The notes below the pieces were generated by a model. That model did no database searches. It saw only the letters and a list, made by a program, of their open reading frames with translations, and was not told where the DNA came from. The position numbers and the translations under genes are program-made. A DNA stretch of 50,743 nt from NCBI GenBank assembly GCA_017467335.1, contig JAFTSJ010000015.1, forward strand, positions 1 to 50,743. Reading direction: 5' to 3'. This DNA is from Alphaproteobacteria bacterium. GTDB taxonomy: Bacteria; Pseudomonadota; Alphaproteobacteria; CAAHEQ01; UBA3637. Below, piece by piece: positions 1 through 8,337 of this stretch (the first letter of the stretch is position 1; each line of letters begins with the position of its first letter).

Positions 1-1213
1 AAGCACTGCTAAATACATCTTCAACATTGATATTTGTATTGACTTGTATATCCGGTGTATAATCTTGATTATCAGCTAGAGCATAATCAATACCGGCACC
101 GGCAAGAGCCCCTAACACCGTACCACCGGCAACTTTGGCAACAGACCCTGCCCTGCGTGTCGGTTGTAACAATGTTTTTGTTCCTGTTTTTGAAGAATAA
201 CCATTCCCTAACGGATGTTTCTTCAAATAACGACCTCGTTGTACTAATTCCTCCCCTAATGAGGAAATATTCCGAATTTCTCCCGTTTTAGGATCAATAT
301 GTTGTTCCAAATACCCTTGTAATTCACGCATATACATTGCGTGTTCAAATGAAAGTGGCATTCTTCTCAATTTTGAATTATAATTTGCAGTGACTTCGTG
401 AACCAAACCTTGGCGAGCCTGTGTTCTTGCAGAATCGGTTAAACGTATGCCTGATTGGCCGATATGACCTTTCTGATCTAAATCAATCAACATTTTATCA
501 AAATTAAAATTGCATGTCCGTCCATCGTATGTGACATGTTGTTGAGTAAAAAAATGTAATTGTGAAATACGGTCAAATACCGGGTCAAGATAAAGGTCCA
601 TATTTGTTTTCTGAATATCATATACATAAGCCGATAAATTTTTCACATATTCTGCTCGTTGGCGTTGATTTAATGGAGAAGTTACAACCAACTCGTTCGG
701 GAAAGCCGGAAATTCAGCCTTTAATTTTTGTGTATAGGATTGTATCTCTCGATTAAAAAAATCATCTCCAAAAGATGGTTTAATCGTACCGGTTTCATTG
801 ATATAGGAAGCAAACCAAGCCATTTCTTGTCCCTGCTTCGTACCGGCTTCAACAATATTATCAGCCAACCTTTTTTCAATTACCTGTTTCGCCCGTATGC
901 GTTCTTGAGGAGACACATTCGGATTGTAACCTAATACAAATTCATCCAGTTTTGTCTCCTTTAAAAAAGCCAAAATTCCTTTATCAAATTCGGCCGGCGT
1001 TCCTCTGATTTTAGATATTATCCCTTCTCGAACAGTTGATGAACTTATAGGAATTAAAAAACCTAAAGTACCCCCTATAAAAGCCCCCAATGAGCCCGTT
1101 TCCTTTCTTTGAACCGTTTCCAATTGAATTGCGGCACTTATACCGGAAAGATCATCCAGCAGAGCAATATATTGGTCATTCGGATTAACCGTTGCATCAA
1201 ATTGTATGGGCAT
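1..1213 (-). CDS. Hypothetical glycine-zipper protein, 3' part cut off by the window edge
   Basis: The frame is open from an ATG at 1213 to the left edge (404 codons, no stop). AAGGAGGAAGG lies just upstream. It is a paralogue of the next gene on the right. Both share an AE(Y/F)D...AFLK.T.LD...FVLG segment, followed by a (T/S)P.ER.R motif and a G.(V/I)KPSF.D(E/D) motif. Both also share a later Q-P-(T/K)-R segment leading into a glycine-rich hydrophobic stretch that ends in (I/L)DY.LA...DYTP. A second glycine-rich hydrophobic stretch lies near residue 45. No signal peptide and no known domain were recognised. Two glycine-zipper segments could insert into or associate with a membrane, but that is inference. 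The C-terminus lies outside the window. Confidence 0.85.
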   Translation of the reverse strand, partial: MPIQFDATVNPNDQYIALLDDLSGISAAIQLETVQRKETGSLGAFIGGTLGFLIPISSSTVREGIISKIRGTPAEFDKGILAFLKETKLDEFVLGYNPNVSPQERIRAKQVIEKRLADNIVEAGTKQGQEMAWFASYINETGTIKPSFGDDFFNREIQSYTQKLKAEFPAFPNELVVTSPLNQRQRAEYVKNLSAYVYDIQKTNMDLYLDPVFDRISQLHFFTQQHVTYDGRTCNFNFDKMLIDLDQKGHIGQSGIRLTDSARTQARQGLVHEVTANYNSKLRRMPLSFEHAMYMRELQGYLEQHIDPKTGEIRNISSLGEELVQRGRYLKKHPLGNGYSSKTGTKTLLQPTRRAGSVAKVAGGTVLGALAGAGIDYALADNQDYTPDIQVNTNINVEDVFSSA

Positions 1214-1242
1214 ATCCTTCCTCCTTATCGTCTTATCTTTTT

Positions 1243-1271
1243 ATGATATATGACAATCACCTTTTTGTCAA
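1243..1271 (-). promoter_or_regulatory. Sigma-70-type promoter of the left paralogue
   Basis: Read on the minus strand: TTGACA, 17 bases, TATCAT, about 30 bases before the start at 1213. The layout matches the promoter of the neighbouring paralogue, including an A-rich leader and a GATAAGGAGGA Shine-Dalgarno block. Confidence 0.7.
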
Positions 1272-1327
1272 TATTATTTTAAAAATGAAACAATCACGTA
1301 CCTATTATTTAAATCGTGCTTGCTTAC

Positions 1328-1356
1328 AAAAAAAGCAGGAAGCCTAAACTTCCTGC
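1328..1356 (-). terminator. Rho-independent terminator after the 682-aa paralogue
   Basis: GCAGGAAG at 1335-1342 pairs with CTTCCTGC at 1349-1356 around a six-base loop. Seven T follow on the minus strand. It ends the gene on its right and separates it from the promoter of the left paralogue. Confidence 0.85.
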
Positions 1357-1379
1357 CCAATTTGATATCAAGCACCCAT

Positions 1380-3428
1380 CTATGCCTGTCGTGAGTTATA
1401 TTTATCCGAAGGGAAGACAGTATCTTCCAATGGGTCGATATATCGTTCGCCATATTGTAACAGAAAAAAATCACCATCACTGTCATTTGAATCATGTTTT
1501 TGCTTCTCTGCCTCCATATGTTTTTCAGCATCTATAAGTAACTGATAAAAAATGCCATCCATCATCTTTAAGGCAACATCTTCTGCCAATTTTTCTCTTG
1601 TCATCTCCACATTTATTTCAACACCAAAACATTCTAAAATAGTTTGGTCATTTGCTTTGTTTATGATTTCTTGTAGTGCTAACCGAACTTTTTCAAAAGT
1701 ATCTTTAATTTTTGTATGAGCTGTACCTGTTTTCACATAATCAGAAAACGTATATCCTTTTTCCTTATTTTCCACAATATACGATAAAGCACTCCCTAGT
1801 GTTTCATCCTCTGCAACATACCCTTCATCAAGAATCTTTTGAGCTAAACCATACACCACTGCGGGACCAGTTTCGCCTAAGTCATGATAGGCATTCATTT
1901 GGCGAATAAGTTCAGGTGATATTTTCATTCCGTCTAAACCTGATATTTTGCCATTTTCAACTAATTCTGGCGTATAATCTGTTTTGGGTGCCAACAAATA
2001 ATCAAGAGCACCGCCACCACCTACCCCAGCAAAGGTACCCAACAAACGCCCACCCACCGGTCGTTTGGGTTGTACCAAATTTTTGTTCGCTGTTGATTTT
2101 GCTTTCTTAGCAGCTTTAGCGTTCTCTTTTTGGATTTGAGAACGTTCTCGATTTACCTCTTCGAGCGGTTTATCATGCGTATCTATATCAACAGGTAAAT
2201 CTCCTACTTTTCTGCTCGCCCCTCTAACTTTTCTTATAGATCCATTCGGCTCAGTGGTTTCTATCATATATCCATCCAACGCTCGTAATCCGGCCAATTC
2301 ATCTCTGGTATACTGGGTAACTGCTTTATTAGGCTTATTATCCCTGTCATAAGGTTCTGATTTCCATACCGAAATATTTTGGGATAAAGCCAACCTTTGA
2401 CCATTTGGAGATGTATCTATTTGCAATCTAAAATCTCGAGGTCCACCATTATACATTCGTCGACTTACAATACAAAACTCACCTTTATCAGTTATATAAT
2501 CATCCAAAAAATCTTTAAAGCGAAGCAATGTTTCATCTTCCGTTAGTCCATTTCTAGCCAAATAACTTTTATATGCATCACGAATTTGCAAACGTCTTTC
2601 CGGTGTTAGTATTTCCCCTTCTTTGATAGTCAATGCTTCAGGCAAATTCGGATACGAGGATTCTGCAGCATATGCTCTTATCTCATTAAGCCGACCTTTC
2701 ATCTCGATATCGCAACATGTACCGTACGCAGCATTCCACTCTACATCAAAGTTGTAATTACATCCTCTACCATTCTCATCAATATGCTCCTCCATATATT
2801 TTACGAAATCGGTGAGTTCCGAATCCCGATATAGAACAGGTATGTCCCCTACATACTTCTTAAAATATGCTTGAATCTTCAAACGTCTTGCCGGTGTTAG
2901 TATTTCCCCTTCTTTGATAGTCAATTCTTTAGGCAAATCCTTATGTGTTTCCCTTATTTTATCAAGTTGTGCTTTAAGCTGAAAATCACACCATTCATCT
3001 TGGAACGATGGTTTCACAAAACCTTGTTCATCAATCATATTCATAAAGACTTGTAAAGCCTCTTTATTGTAGAAAATTACTGTTTGATCTATTTTGCTTT
3101 GAAAAAATTCCTTAACACGCAATCTTTCCGTAGGAGTTGCCATTTCACCCAAAACAAAACCTCTTTTATCCAACCCTGTGGCTTTCAAAAAAGCACGTAA
3201 AGCATTATCGTATTCTGCATCCGTTGCATAAATACGTGTTCGGGCAAAATCCACATAGTAACCACCCCCGAAACCTGCAATCCCACCAAGGAATGTATAT
3301 ACAGGTTTGCTCCCTTCTTTTGAAGCCTCTGTCTGCAGTGACCCAACAAGCCCTTCCAAACGGTCAAACATTTTTTCATATTCAGTATTCGCATTAAAAT
3401 CTTCTGTTTCACTAACTATCTGTATCAT
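1380..3428 (-). CDS. Hypothetical repeat-containing glycine-zipper protein (682 aa), paralogue of the left gene
   Basis: The start ATG follows GGAGGACACC. There is a glycine-rich hydrophobic segment near residues 46-60 (FLGGIAGFGGGYY). Two clear copies of a roughly 97-residue unit follow; each contains LP..LTIKEGEILTP.RRL.I, near residues 165 and 262. A third, diverged copy (ATPTERLRVKEFF) lies near residue 97. A basic Lys/Ala-rich linker leads to a second glycine-rich segment (LGTFAGVGGGGALDYL, about residue 458), then a helical C-terminal domain ending in an acidic tail. No signal peptide, enzyme motif or known family was recognised. Two tandem paralogues with separate promoters suggest a duplicated accessory function. 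A secreted effector or membrane-associated structural protein are both possible; neither can be shown. Confidence 0.85.
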   Translation of the reverse strand: MIQIVSETEDFNANTEYEKMFDRLEGLVGSLQTEASKEGSKPVYTFLGGIAGFGGGYYVDFARTRIYATDAEYDNALRAFLKATGLDKRGFVLGEMATPTERLRVKEFFQSKIDQTVIFYNKEALQVFMNMIDEQGFVKPSFQDEWCDFQLKAQLDKIRETHKDLPKELTIKEGEILTPARRLKIQAYFKKYVGDIPVLYRDSELTDFVKYMEEHIDENGRGCNYNFDVEWNAAYGTCCDIEMKGRLNEIRAYAAESSYPNLPEALTIKEGEILTPERRLQIRDAYKSYLARNGLTEDETLLRFKDFLDDYITDKGEFCIVSRRMYNGGPRDFRLQIDTSPNGQRLALSQNISVWKSEPYDRDNKPNKAVTQYTRDELAGLRALDGYMIETTEPNGSIRKVRGASRKVGDLPVDIDTHDKPLEEVNRERSQIQKENAKAAKKAKSTANKNLVQPKRPVGGRLLGTFAGVGGGGALDYLLAPKTDYTPELVENGKISGLDGMKISPELIRQMNAYHDLGETGPAVVYGLAQKILDEGYVAEDETLGSALSYIVENKEKGYTFSDYVKTGTAHTKIKDTFEKVRLALQEIINKANDQTILECFGVEINVEMTREKLAEDVALKMMDGIFYQLLIDAEKHMEAEKQKHDSNDSDGDFFLLQYGERYIDPLEDTVFPSDKYNSRQA
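2582..2938 (-). repeat. Nearly identical 66-bp internal direct repeats, 291-bp period
   Basis: Bases 2582-2647 and 2873-2938 match at about 61 of 66 positions. They encode the LTIKEGEILTP.RRL core of two adjacent 97-residue units. Flanking parts of the units are more diverged, so the core is under selection or was recently converted. Confidence 0.85.
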
Positions 3429-3448
3429 GGTGTCCTCCTTATCCTTTT

Positions 3449-3477
3449 ATGTTATGCGATAATTAAAATTTTGTCAA
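3449..3477 (-). promoter_or_regulatory. Promoter of the 682-aa paralogue
   Basis: Minus strand: TTGACA, 17 bases, TAACAT, then AAAAGGATAAGGAGGA before the start at 3428. This closely parallels the promoter and leader of the left paralogue. Confidence 0.65.
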
Positions 3478-3510
3478 TCTTATTTTTAAACTTTTGACAG
3501 AAGAAAAAAC

Positions 3511-3539
3511 TTGATTTTCAGATAAAAAAATTGTATGAC
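3511..3539 (+). promoter_or_regulatory. Probable promoter of the formate/nitrite channel gene
   Basis: TTGATT, 17 bases, TATGAC, about 37 bases before the start. A TTGACA at 3494-3499 is an alternative -35 box but has a poorer -10 partner. Confidence 0.4.
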
Positions 3540-3576
3540 AGGCATACTTAATTAAATCATATGAAGGAGTTTTACA

Positions 3577-4359
3577 ATGTCTTATTATTCACCGGCAGAA
3601 ATTGCCGATATTTTTGGGTGTGCTTCTGCTCAAAAAGCAAAAACGCCCTTTTTAAAATTTATATTACTTGCCATTATGGGTGGTATCTTTATCGCCTTAG
3701 GCGGATTGTTAACCGTTGTTGTTGCCGGTGGTATGCCAACAACTTCAACTGAAAATATCGGCTTGGTTAAATTTGTAGCAGGAGCATTATTTCCGGTTGG
3801 TCTTATCATGGTTTGTATTGCCGGAGCAGATTTATTCACCAGTGATTGTGCCGGTATGACATTATCAACCATGCAAAAGAAAACACCCTTTTCATCCCTT
3901 ATCAAAGTTTGGATTTTAGCTTATATTTTCAATTTTATCGGAACCCAATTTGTCAGTTATTTTTTAGCCCACAAAACTGGCGTTATCGCTTCTGAATATT
4001 TTACTAACTATTTAAATGCATTGGCTTACGGAAAATTAAAGTATGATTGGGGAACGGTCTTTTTAAAAGGAATTGGAGCCAATATGTTGGTTTGTATAGG
4101 TACCTGGATGGGATATGCTGCCAAAGATATTATCGGTAAGGCTATCGGTATATGGGTTCCTGTTATGATTTTTGTAACAATCGGATATGAACATTCTATC
4201 GCTAATATGTTTTTTATTCCAACGGCTATATATAATGGAGCTTCAATCGGCTGGATGCAATTTATTGGTCAAAATTTAATTCCGGCAACAATCGGCAATA
4301 TTGTCGGCGGAGCATTATTCGTCGGGATGATTTACGGATATATCTATCAAAAAAAATAA
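3577..4359 (+). CDS. Formate/nitrite transporter (FNT) family channel
   Basis: This 260-residue protein has six hydrophobic segments in the FNT (FocA/NirC) layout. It starts with the amphipathic SPAEIA...KA helix. It contains LFTSDCAG in the TM2 break region, and NMLVCIGTWMGYAAKD and GYEHSIANMFFIP, the second half with the conserved pore histidine. Length is normal for the family. FNT pentamers move formate, nitrite or hydrosulfide across the inner membrane. A PFL-activating enzyme elsewhere in the window favours formate, but substrate cannot be read from sequence alone. The start follows ATGAAGGAGTTTTACA with a good Shine-Dalgarno. It is a single gene facing away from the left paralogues. 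Confidence 0.92.
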   Translation: MSYYSPAEIADIFGCASAQKAKTPFLKFILLAIMGGIFIALGGLLTVVVAGGMPTTSTENIGLVKFVAGALFPVGLIMVCIAGADLFTSDCAGMTLSTMQKKTPFSSLIKVWILAYIFNFIGTQFVSYFLAHKTGVIASEYFTNYLNALAYGKLKYDWGTVFLKGIGANMLVCIGTWMGYAAKDIIGKAIGIWVPVMIFVTIGYEHSIANMFFIPTAIYNGASIGWMQFIGQNLIPATIGNIVGGALFVGMIYGYIYQKK

Positions 4360-4374
4360 ATTCCATTTTTTTTA

Positions 4375-4404
4375 AAAGTGTCCGTTTGAATAAACGGGCA
4401 CTTT
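4375..4404. terminator. Hairpin between convergent genes
   Basis: AAAGTG(T)CCGTTT pairs with AAACGG(G)CACTTT around GAAT. It follows the channel gene and touches the stop of the convergent gene at 4403. T-richness after the stem is modest on the plus strand (ATCTTTT). Confidence 0.6.
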
Positions 4405-5554
4405 ATCTTTTGTCCAAAGACGGTATTAAAATAAGCGGAACGGTCATTTCATCCTGCGTCAAACCGGCATGGGCTCCTTTGCATATAAAAAAATCCCGAC
4501 CATGAGGCATTTTTTGTACCAAACATTTATCCGTTATACCAATTAACAAATAATCCCCTATCATATCATCTGTTAAAGTGTGTTTTACTCCTTCACCAAA
4601 TAAATGAGCAGATAAAACCTGTTCCCGAGTGAGTAGTAGAAAATCTTGAGATAAATAATGTTGAAACTCTTGTTCAAATATTTCTTTCATATCTGACTTA
4701 ACAAAACAAGATACACATCTGTCTTCTATACTGAGCGGTTTTAACAAACAATCAACCATACGTCCGCAATCATTGATATATATGTATCCGTTTATTTCAA
4801 TATGACCATGATCTGCTGTTACAATCAATAAGGTATCTTCTAATTGAGAAACCATTTTCTTTAATCGTTTATTGATAACTCCGACTTTTTTTTGAACAAT
4901 GGAATGATACGGTCCGTTTTTATGCGATGAACTATCAGGTTCTTGCCAATAAGCATATACAAATTGACGCCCACCCTGTCGAGTAATATCTTGTAATCGA
5001 ACAGTCATTTGATGTAGGCTTTTAAGACCGTTTCGGGCGATTTTATCCGGATAAACAACCTGAGCCTGTACATCTTGATTATGGTGAGAAATCATTGTCC
5101 ATAACGAATCATACGGCATTTGATTAAATCCCGAATCAAAAAACGGCACCTTTTCTCCCGTATATAAATCTGTTCCCAAAAACAATTCAACGCATTTTTG
5201 ATACTGTTCAAACCAACAAGCCCAACCCAACCATCCATGTTCTATCGGTGTTTTAACACTTAAAACAGACGTTGTAGCCGCCGCCGTTGTTGGCGGAAAA
5301 ACAGAAGATATTGTTTCACATTGATTAACCCGTAAAAAAGAATCAAACGGCAAGTGATGTTCCAAAACATTAACACCCAAACCGTCACATACAAACAAAA
5401 TAATGTTTTTATAGTCTTTTTCCAATTCTTTATCTAAAACAGCAAGCGTTTTATAAGACGTTTTTATCCCATAATATTGTGCCAATGATGCCGACACGGA
5501 TAAAATACTGTTATCATATTGCGGTAACTTAATCGGATTATTCGGAATACCCAT
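4403..5554 (-). CDS. Alkaline-phosphatase-superfamily phosphodiesterase / nucleotide pyrophosphatase
   Basis: The 383-residue protein fits the type I phosphodiesterase family. A first metal site is VCDGLG near residue 58. A Thr-rich nucleophile region (PPTTAAATTS) lies near residue 90. The second metal site is TADHGH near residue 245, and a late histidine lies in KGAHAGLTQDE. The enzyme would hydrolyse phosphodiester or pyrophosphate bonds with two metal ions; the substrate is unknown. No signal peptide is seen, so it is probably cytoplasmic. The start is the ATG at 5554, preceded by AGGAGATATTG; a TTG one codon earlier is too close to it. It is third of three genes in a row (nucleotidase, kinase, phosphodiesterase) that look co-transcribed and concerned with phosphate esters or nucleotides. 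Confidence 0.85.
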   Translation of the reverse strand: MGIPNNPIKLPQYDNSILSVSASLAQYYGIKTSYKTLAVLDKELEKDYKNIILFVCDGLGVNVLEHHLPFDSFLRVNQCETISSVFPPTTAAATTSVLSVKTPIEHGWLGWACWFEQYQKCVELFLGTDLYTGEKVPFFDSGFNQMPYDSLWTMISHHNQDVQAQVVYPDKIARNGLKSLHQMTVRLQDITRQGGRQFVYAYWQEPDSSSHKNGPYHSIVQKKVGVINKRLKKMVSQLEDTLLIVTADHGHIEINGYIYINDCGRMVDCLLKPLSIEDRCVSCFVKSDMKEIFEQEFQHYLSQDFLLLTREQVLSAHLFGEGVKHTLTDDMIGDYLLIGITDKCLVQKMPHGRDFFICKGAHAGLTQDEMTVPLILIPSLDKR

Positions 5555-5569
5555 CAATATCTCCTATTC

Positions 5570-6145
5570 TCACCCTTTCAATAGTTGGCAAATCAATGCC
5601 GTAACATCATCAACTGTTTTATCAGAAACATCAATACGCTGTAAATTAGGATGCTGTATATGAGCCATTTTATGTGTCTTCAAAAAAGATTTCAAAATTT
5701 CTTTGTCCGTCAATTTATAACGTTCTGCCCGTTGCGGCATTTCAACACGTTGACACAAAACATCTTCACGACAACATAATTCAATCGGTAAAAAAACAGC
5801 ATTTATAGCATTGGCAAATGATTCTAATTCCTTAAATGCGGCATAATCCATATCATCATCTAGCAGAACATTCGTAAAAATGTAAGAACGATTTTCATGT
5901 TTCTTATAGTGTTTCTTAACAACATCCAAAAATAATGTTCGCATACGATATGTAGCCAAACAAATATCCGGCAAGCTGTTATTATCAATATCAACGAATG
6001 GCATAATAACATTGTTAAAATGATGATTATCCAATACAACGGCGTTTGTTTGTCGAGCAATATGTTGCGATAATGTGTATTTCCCTGAAGCCGGAGCCCC
6101 GAAAATTAACATCACAAATTTTTGTACGGTATTACTCTTTATCAT
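5570..6145 (-). CDS. P-loop kinase-like AAA-family ATPase
   Basis: The Walker A motif is GAPASGKYT near residues 16-24. It follows a hydrophobic strand (VMLIF) and is followed by a DNHHFNN segment typical of small-molecule kinases that bind substrate after the P-loop. At 191 residues it is the size of a nucleoside or shikimate-type kinase. Mid-protein CQRV...R resembles a lid arginine segment. The substrate is unknown. It overlaps the end of the upstream nucleotidase gene by 14 bases, and AAGGA lies before the start, so translation is probably coupled. Confidence 0.75.
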   Translation of the reverse strand: MIKSNTVQKFVMLIFGAPASGKYTLSQHIARQTNAVVLDNHHFNNVIMPFVDIDNNSLPDICLATYRMRTLFLDVVKKHYKKHENRSYIFTNVLLDDDMDYAAFKELESFANAINAVFLPIELCCREDVLCQRVEMPQRAERYKLTDKEILKSFLKTHKMAHIQHPNLQRIDVSDKTVDDVTALICQLLKG

Positions 6146-6749
6146 GTGAAAATCCTTTCAATTTTGGATAACAAGCACCATTACGTACTATCATACTTGG
6201 TATTTGAATTTTGATTTTTTTTAATGCGTTTAAAACTTGTTCATTATCTTGATACAAAACACCGATACCGCCTTTTTCTTCCCAGTCGGAAATATTACGA
6301 GTCATATCATCAACCAAAATTTGACAGGTATCTTTTCTATTTTGTAACAAAAGTGATTTAACATTATCAATAATGATTACTTTCGGCAAGTGGTAATCAT
6401 CTGACAAAAAATGATGAGCCCATTTTAATTTCAAAAAAGATACAGCCCGAAACCTATGCGGATGACAAGAAGGAGGAACAAATTTCGATAATAAAACAAC
6501 CTCATCAAATTGTTTACGACAAAACCGATATAAATCAACGGCTCCGGCTCTTATCGGCATGGTCTGCCAAAATGTATTATCATAATCACATATAAAAAAC
6601 AGACGTTTTTGTATAGCTTGTTCCGTTTCGGTCAATTCGGCAAAAGATTTATTTTTGATTTGTTGACAATCATATTGAATATATTTCAATGCCTGACCGT
6701 TAAAATCAGCCAAAACATCATCCATATCTAAATAGCAAATTGTTTTCAT
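6132..6749 (-). CDS. HAD-superfamily 5'(3')-nucleotidase-like protein
   Basis: The N-terminus carries LDMDDVLADF, the DxDxV/T nucleophile motif of the HAD fold, as in 5'(3')-deoxyribonucleotidases. A KVIIIDN segment and a LVDDM..NI motif near the C-terminus fit the later HAD motifs that hold the metal. It would dephosphorylate a nucleotide or similar ester in the cytoplasm. The chosen start at 6749 has GGAGTG five bases upstream. An in-frame ATG at 6797 lies inside the predicted promoter, so it is rejected. It is first of a three-gene operon with the kinase and phosphodiesterase. Confidence 0.8.
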   Translation of the reverse strand: MKTICYLDMDDVLADFNGQALKYIQYDCQQIKNKSFAELTETEQAIQKRLFFICDYDNTFWQTMPIRAGAVDLYRFCRKQFDEVVLLSKFVPPSCHPHRFRAVSFLKLKWAHHFLSDDYHLPKVIIIDNVKSLLLQNRKDTCQILVDDMTRNISDWEEKGGIGVLYQDNEQVLNALKKIKIQIPSMIVRNGACYPKLKGFSHDKE

Positions 6750-6768
6750 TGTCACTCCATCTGTAAAA

Positions 6769-6797
6769 AGTGTACATAAAGCATTGATAAAAGTCAA
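6769..6797 (-). promoter_or_regulatory. Promoter of the nucleotidase-kinase-phosphodiesterase operon
   Basis: Minus strand: TTGACT, 17 bases, TACACT, about 20 bases before the start at 6749. Confidence 0.6.
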
Positions 6798-6806
6798 GGA
6801 TATTCA

Positions 6807-6836
6807 CAAAAAAAGAGTGTCGTTTCCGACACTCTT
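6807..6836 (-). terminator. Rho-independent terminator of rpsD
   Basis: AAGAGTGTCG and CGACACTCTT form a ten-base-pair stem around a four-base loop. A T-run follows on the minus strand. It lies 28 bases after the rpsD stop. Confidence 0.88.
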
Positions 6837-6864
6837 TTCCCAAAAAACACAACTCGTCTTAAAA

Positions 6865-7479
6865 TTAACGAGAGTAGAATTCGATAACCAAATTCGGTTC
6901 CATTTGTGTTGCATACGGCACATCCGCCAATTGCGGAACACGAATAAATTTACCTGTACATGATTTTGAATCAAATTCCATATATTCAGGAACTTCACGT
7001 TCTGTGGAAGCCAAAGATTCAATGACAACAGCCATATCTTTTGCTTTGTTTGTAATAGAAATTTCATCACCGGCTTTAACCAAATATGATGGAATGTTAA
7101 CCCGTTTACCGTTAACTAAAACATGACCATGGTTAACAAATTGACGTGCTGCAAATACAGACGGAACAATTTTCATTCTGTAAACAATAGAATCCAAACG
7201 TGTTTCCAAAATACCGATTAAGTTTTCAGAGCTATCCCCTTTACGACGAACGGCTTCTGCATAGTATTTACGCAATTGTTTTTCAGAAACGTTACCGTAA
7301 ACACCTTTTAATTTTTGTTTGGCATGCAATTGAATACCGTAGTCAGTCGGTTTTTTGCGATTTGCACCGTGTTGACCCGGACCATAATTTCTTTTTTCAA
7401 CCGGACTTTTTGCTTTGCCCCACAAATTAACGCCCAAACGGCGATCAATTTTAAATTTTGAACTTAATCTTTTTGACAT
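6865..7479 (-). CDS. rpsD: 30S ribosomal protein S4
   Basis: The 204-residue protein begins [16 protein letters not shown] and contains the S4 signature [10 protein letters not shown], then the alpha-L RNA-binding S4 domain at about residues 93-155 (RLD...[16 protein letters not shown]). It binds 16S rRNA early in 30S assembly. The frame extends upstream to 7611, but the extra codons lie in the leader; the start at 7479 has AAGAAAGG and matches family starts. It stands alone with its own promoter and terminator, as often seen in Alphaproteobacteria, not in the alpha operon. Confidence 0.98.
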   Translation of the reverse strand: MSKRLSSKFKIDRRLGVNLWGKAKSPVEKRNYGPGQHGANRKKPTDYGIQLHAKQKLKGVYGNVSEKQLRKYYAEAVRRKGDSSENLIGILETRLDSIVYRMKIVPSVFAARQFVNHGHVLVNGKRVNIPSYLVKAGDEISITNKAKDMAVVIESLASTEREVPEYMEFDSKSCTGKFIRVPQLADVPYATQMEPNLVIEFYSR

Positions 7480-7582
7480 ATTTTTTTCCTTTCTTATTGT
7501 TGTCTCCGATAGTCTTTGATACACCACCAAAGCGTGACGACAACCCGTTGTTGCCATCCACATTCTCAGAGAATAGGTTTTT

Positions 7583-7611
7583 CGTATATCAAAATTTGAT
7601 AAAAATGTCAA
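7583..7611 (-). promoter_or_regulatory. Promoter of rpsD
   Basis: Minus strand: TTGACA, 17 bases, TATACG. It would give a 5' leader of about 100 bases before the start at 7479, long enough for S4-type autoregulation; no conserved fold was established. Confidence 0.65.
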
Positions 7612-7629
7612 GTGTTTTATATCAATTTC

Positions 7630-8337
7630 TTAATGTTTTTTATATTGTAAAACAAAATCCTTTTTATCTTGCGACACACAAACAGATTCACGAATTTTTT
7701 GTATCGCTTTGTTTTGAACATATTTATTTAATGTATTCTTTTGCAAAAAAAGAAGCGTTTGTCGGGAATATTGAATATAACATATACTCACCGCCCAAGC
7801 TACCGCCATTTGCACATAATATCCCTGATGAGAAATACGTTCAAGTAATTTTAAACACATATCAATATCCGTTTCGGTGATATAATACATCAATAACATA
7901 ACAACACCAAAACGAACAACATATTCTTTGTCGTTATTCAGACATCTTTTCAAAAAAGGTAACAATGTTTTTTTATCCGAATCAGAAAGGCAAAATGTCG
8001 CACAAAAACTGTCACATAAAGACCAATTATCAACCTTATTTAAATAATTTTCTATGTAAGGTATTTTATCGCTTATAGGTAAAGATACATAACCGATAAC
8101 AAAACCGGATAACATTTTTTCTTCAAATGAGTCATCCGTTAATTGCTTTAAAAACAATATACCTTTTTGTCTTATTCCCTGTTTGGCAATTTGACGCAGT
8201 ATTGGTAATCGAACACCCATTAAAGGTGTGTGAGGGGGCAACAACCGAGCCGAAAAAGATCGATACTTTTCATCCGCATATTTTAGCAACAGCCGATGAA
8301 TATCATCTAATTCATATTGAATGCAATTTTTAGACAT
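7630..8337 (-). CDS. AlkD-like DNA alkylation repair HEAT-repeat protein
   Basis: The 235-residue all-helical protein has the AlkD family signatures: G(V)RLPILRQIAK early, then VDNWSLCD (Trp and Asp of the DNA-facing groove), RFGVVMLL, and YYVQMAVAWAVS, followed by a basic C-terminal helix. AlkD-type enzymes remove alkylated purines without flipping the base. The Trp-Asp pair in VDNW..CD supports activity but does not prove it. It overlaps the upstream GNAT-like gene by eight bases, so the two are co-translated. Confidence 0.85.
   Translation of the reverse strand: MSKNCIQYELDDIHRLLLKYADEKYRSFSARLLPPHTPLMGVRLPILRQIAKQGIRQKGILFLKQLTDDSFEEKMLSGFVIGYVSLPISDKIPYIENYLNKVDNWSLCDSFCATFCLSDSDKKTLLPFLKRCLNNDKEYVVRFGVVMLLMYYITETDIDMCLKLLERISHQGYYVQMAVAWAVSICYIQYSRQTLLFLQKNTLNKYVQNKAIQKIRESVCVSQDKKDFVLQYKKH

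Noticed and set aside
55-934. Several short plus-strand open frames (64-78 codons) over the left edge
   Set aside because: They lie opposite a continuous 404-codon minus-strand frame that has a strong Shine-Dalgarno and promoter, and they have no ribosome sites of their own.
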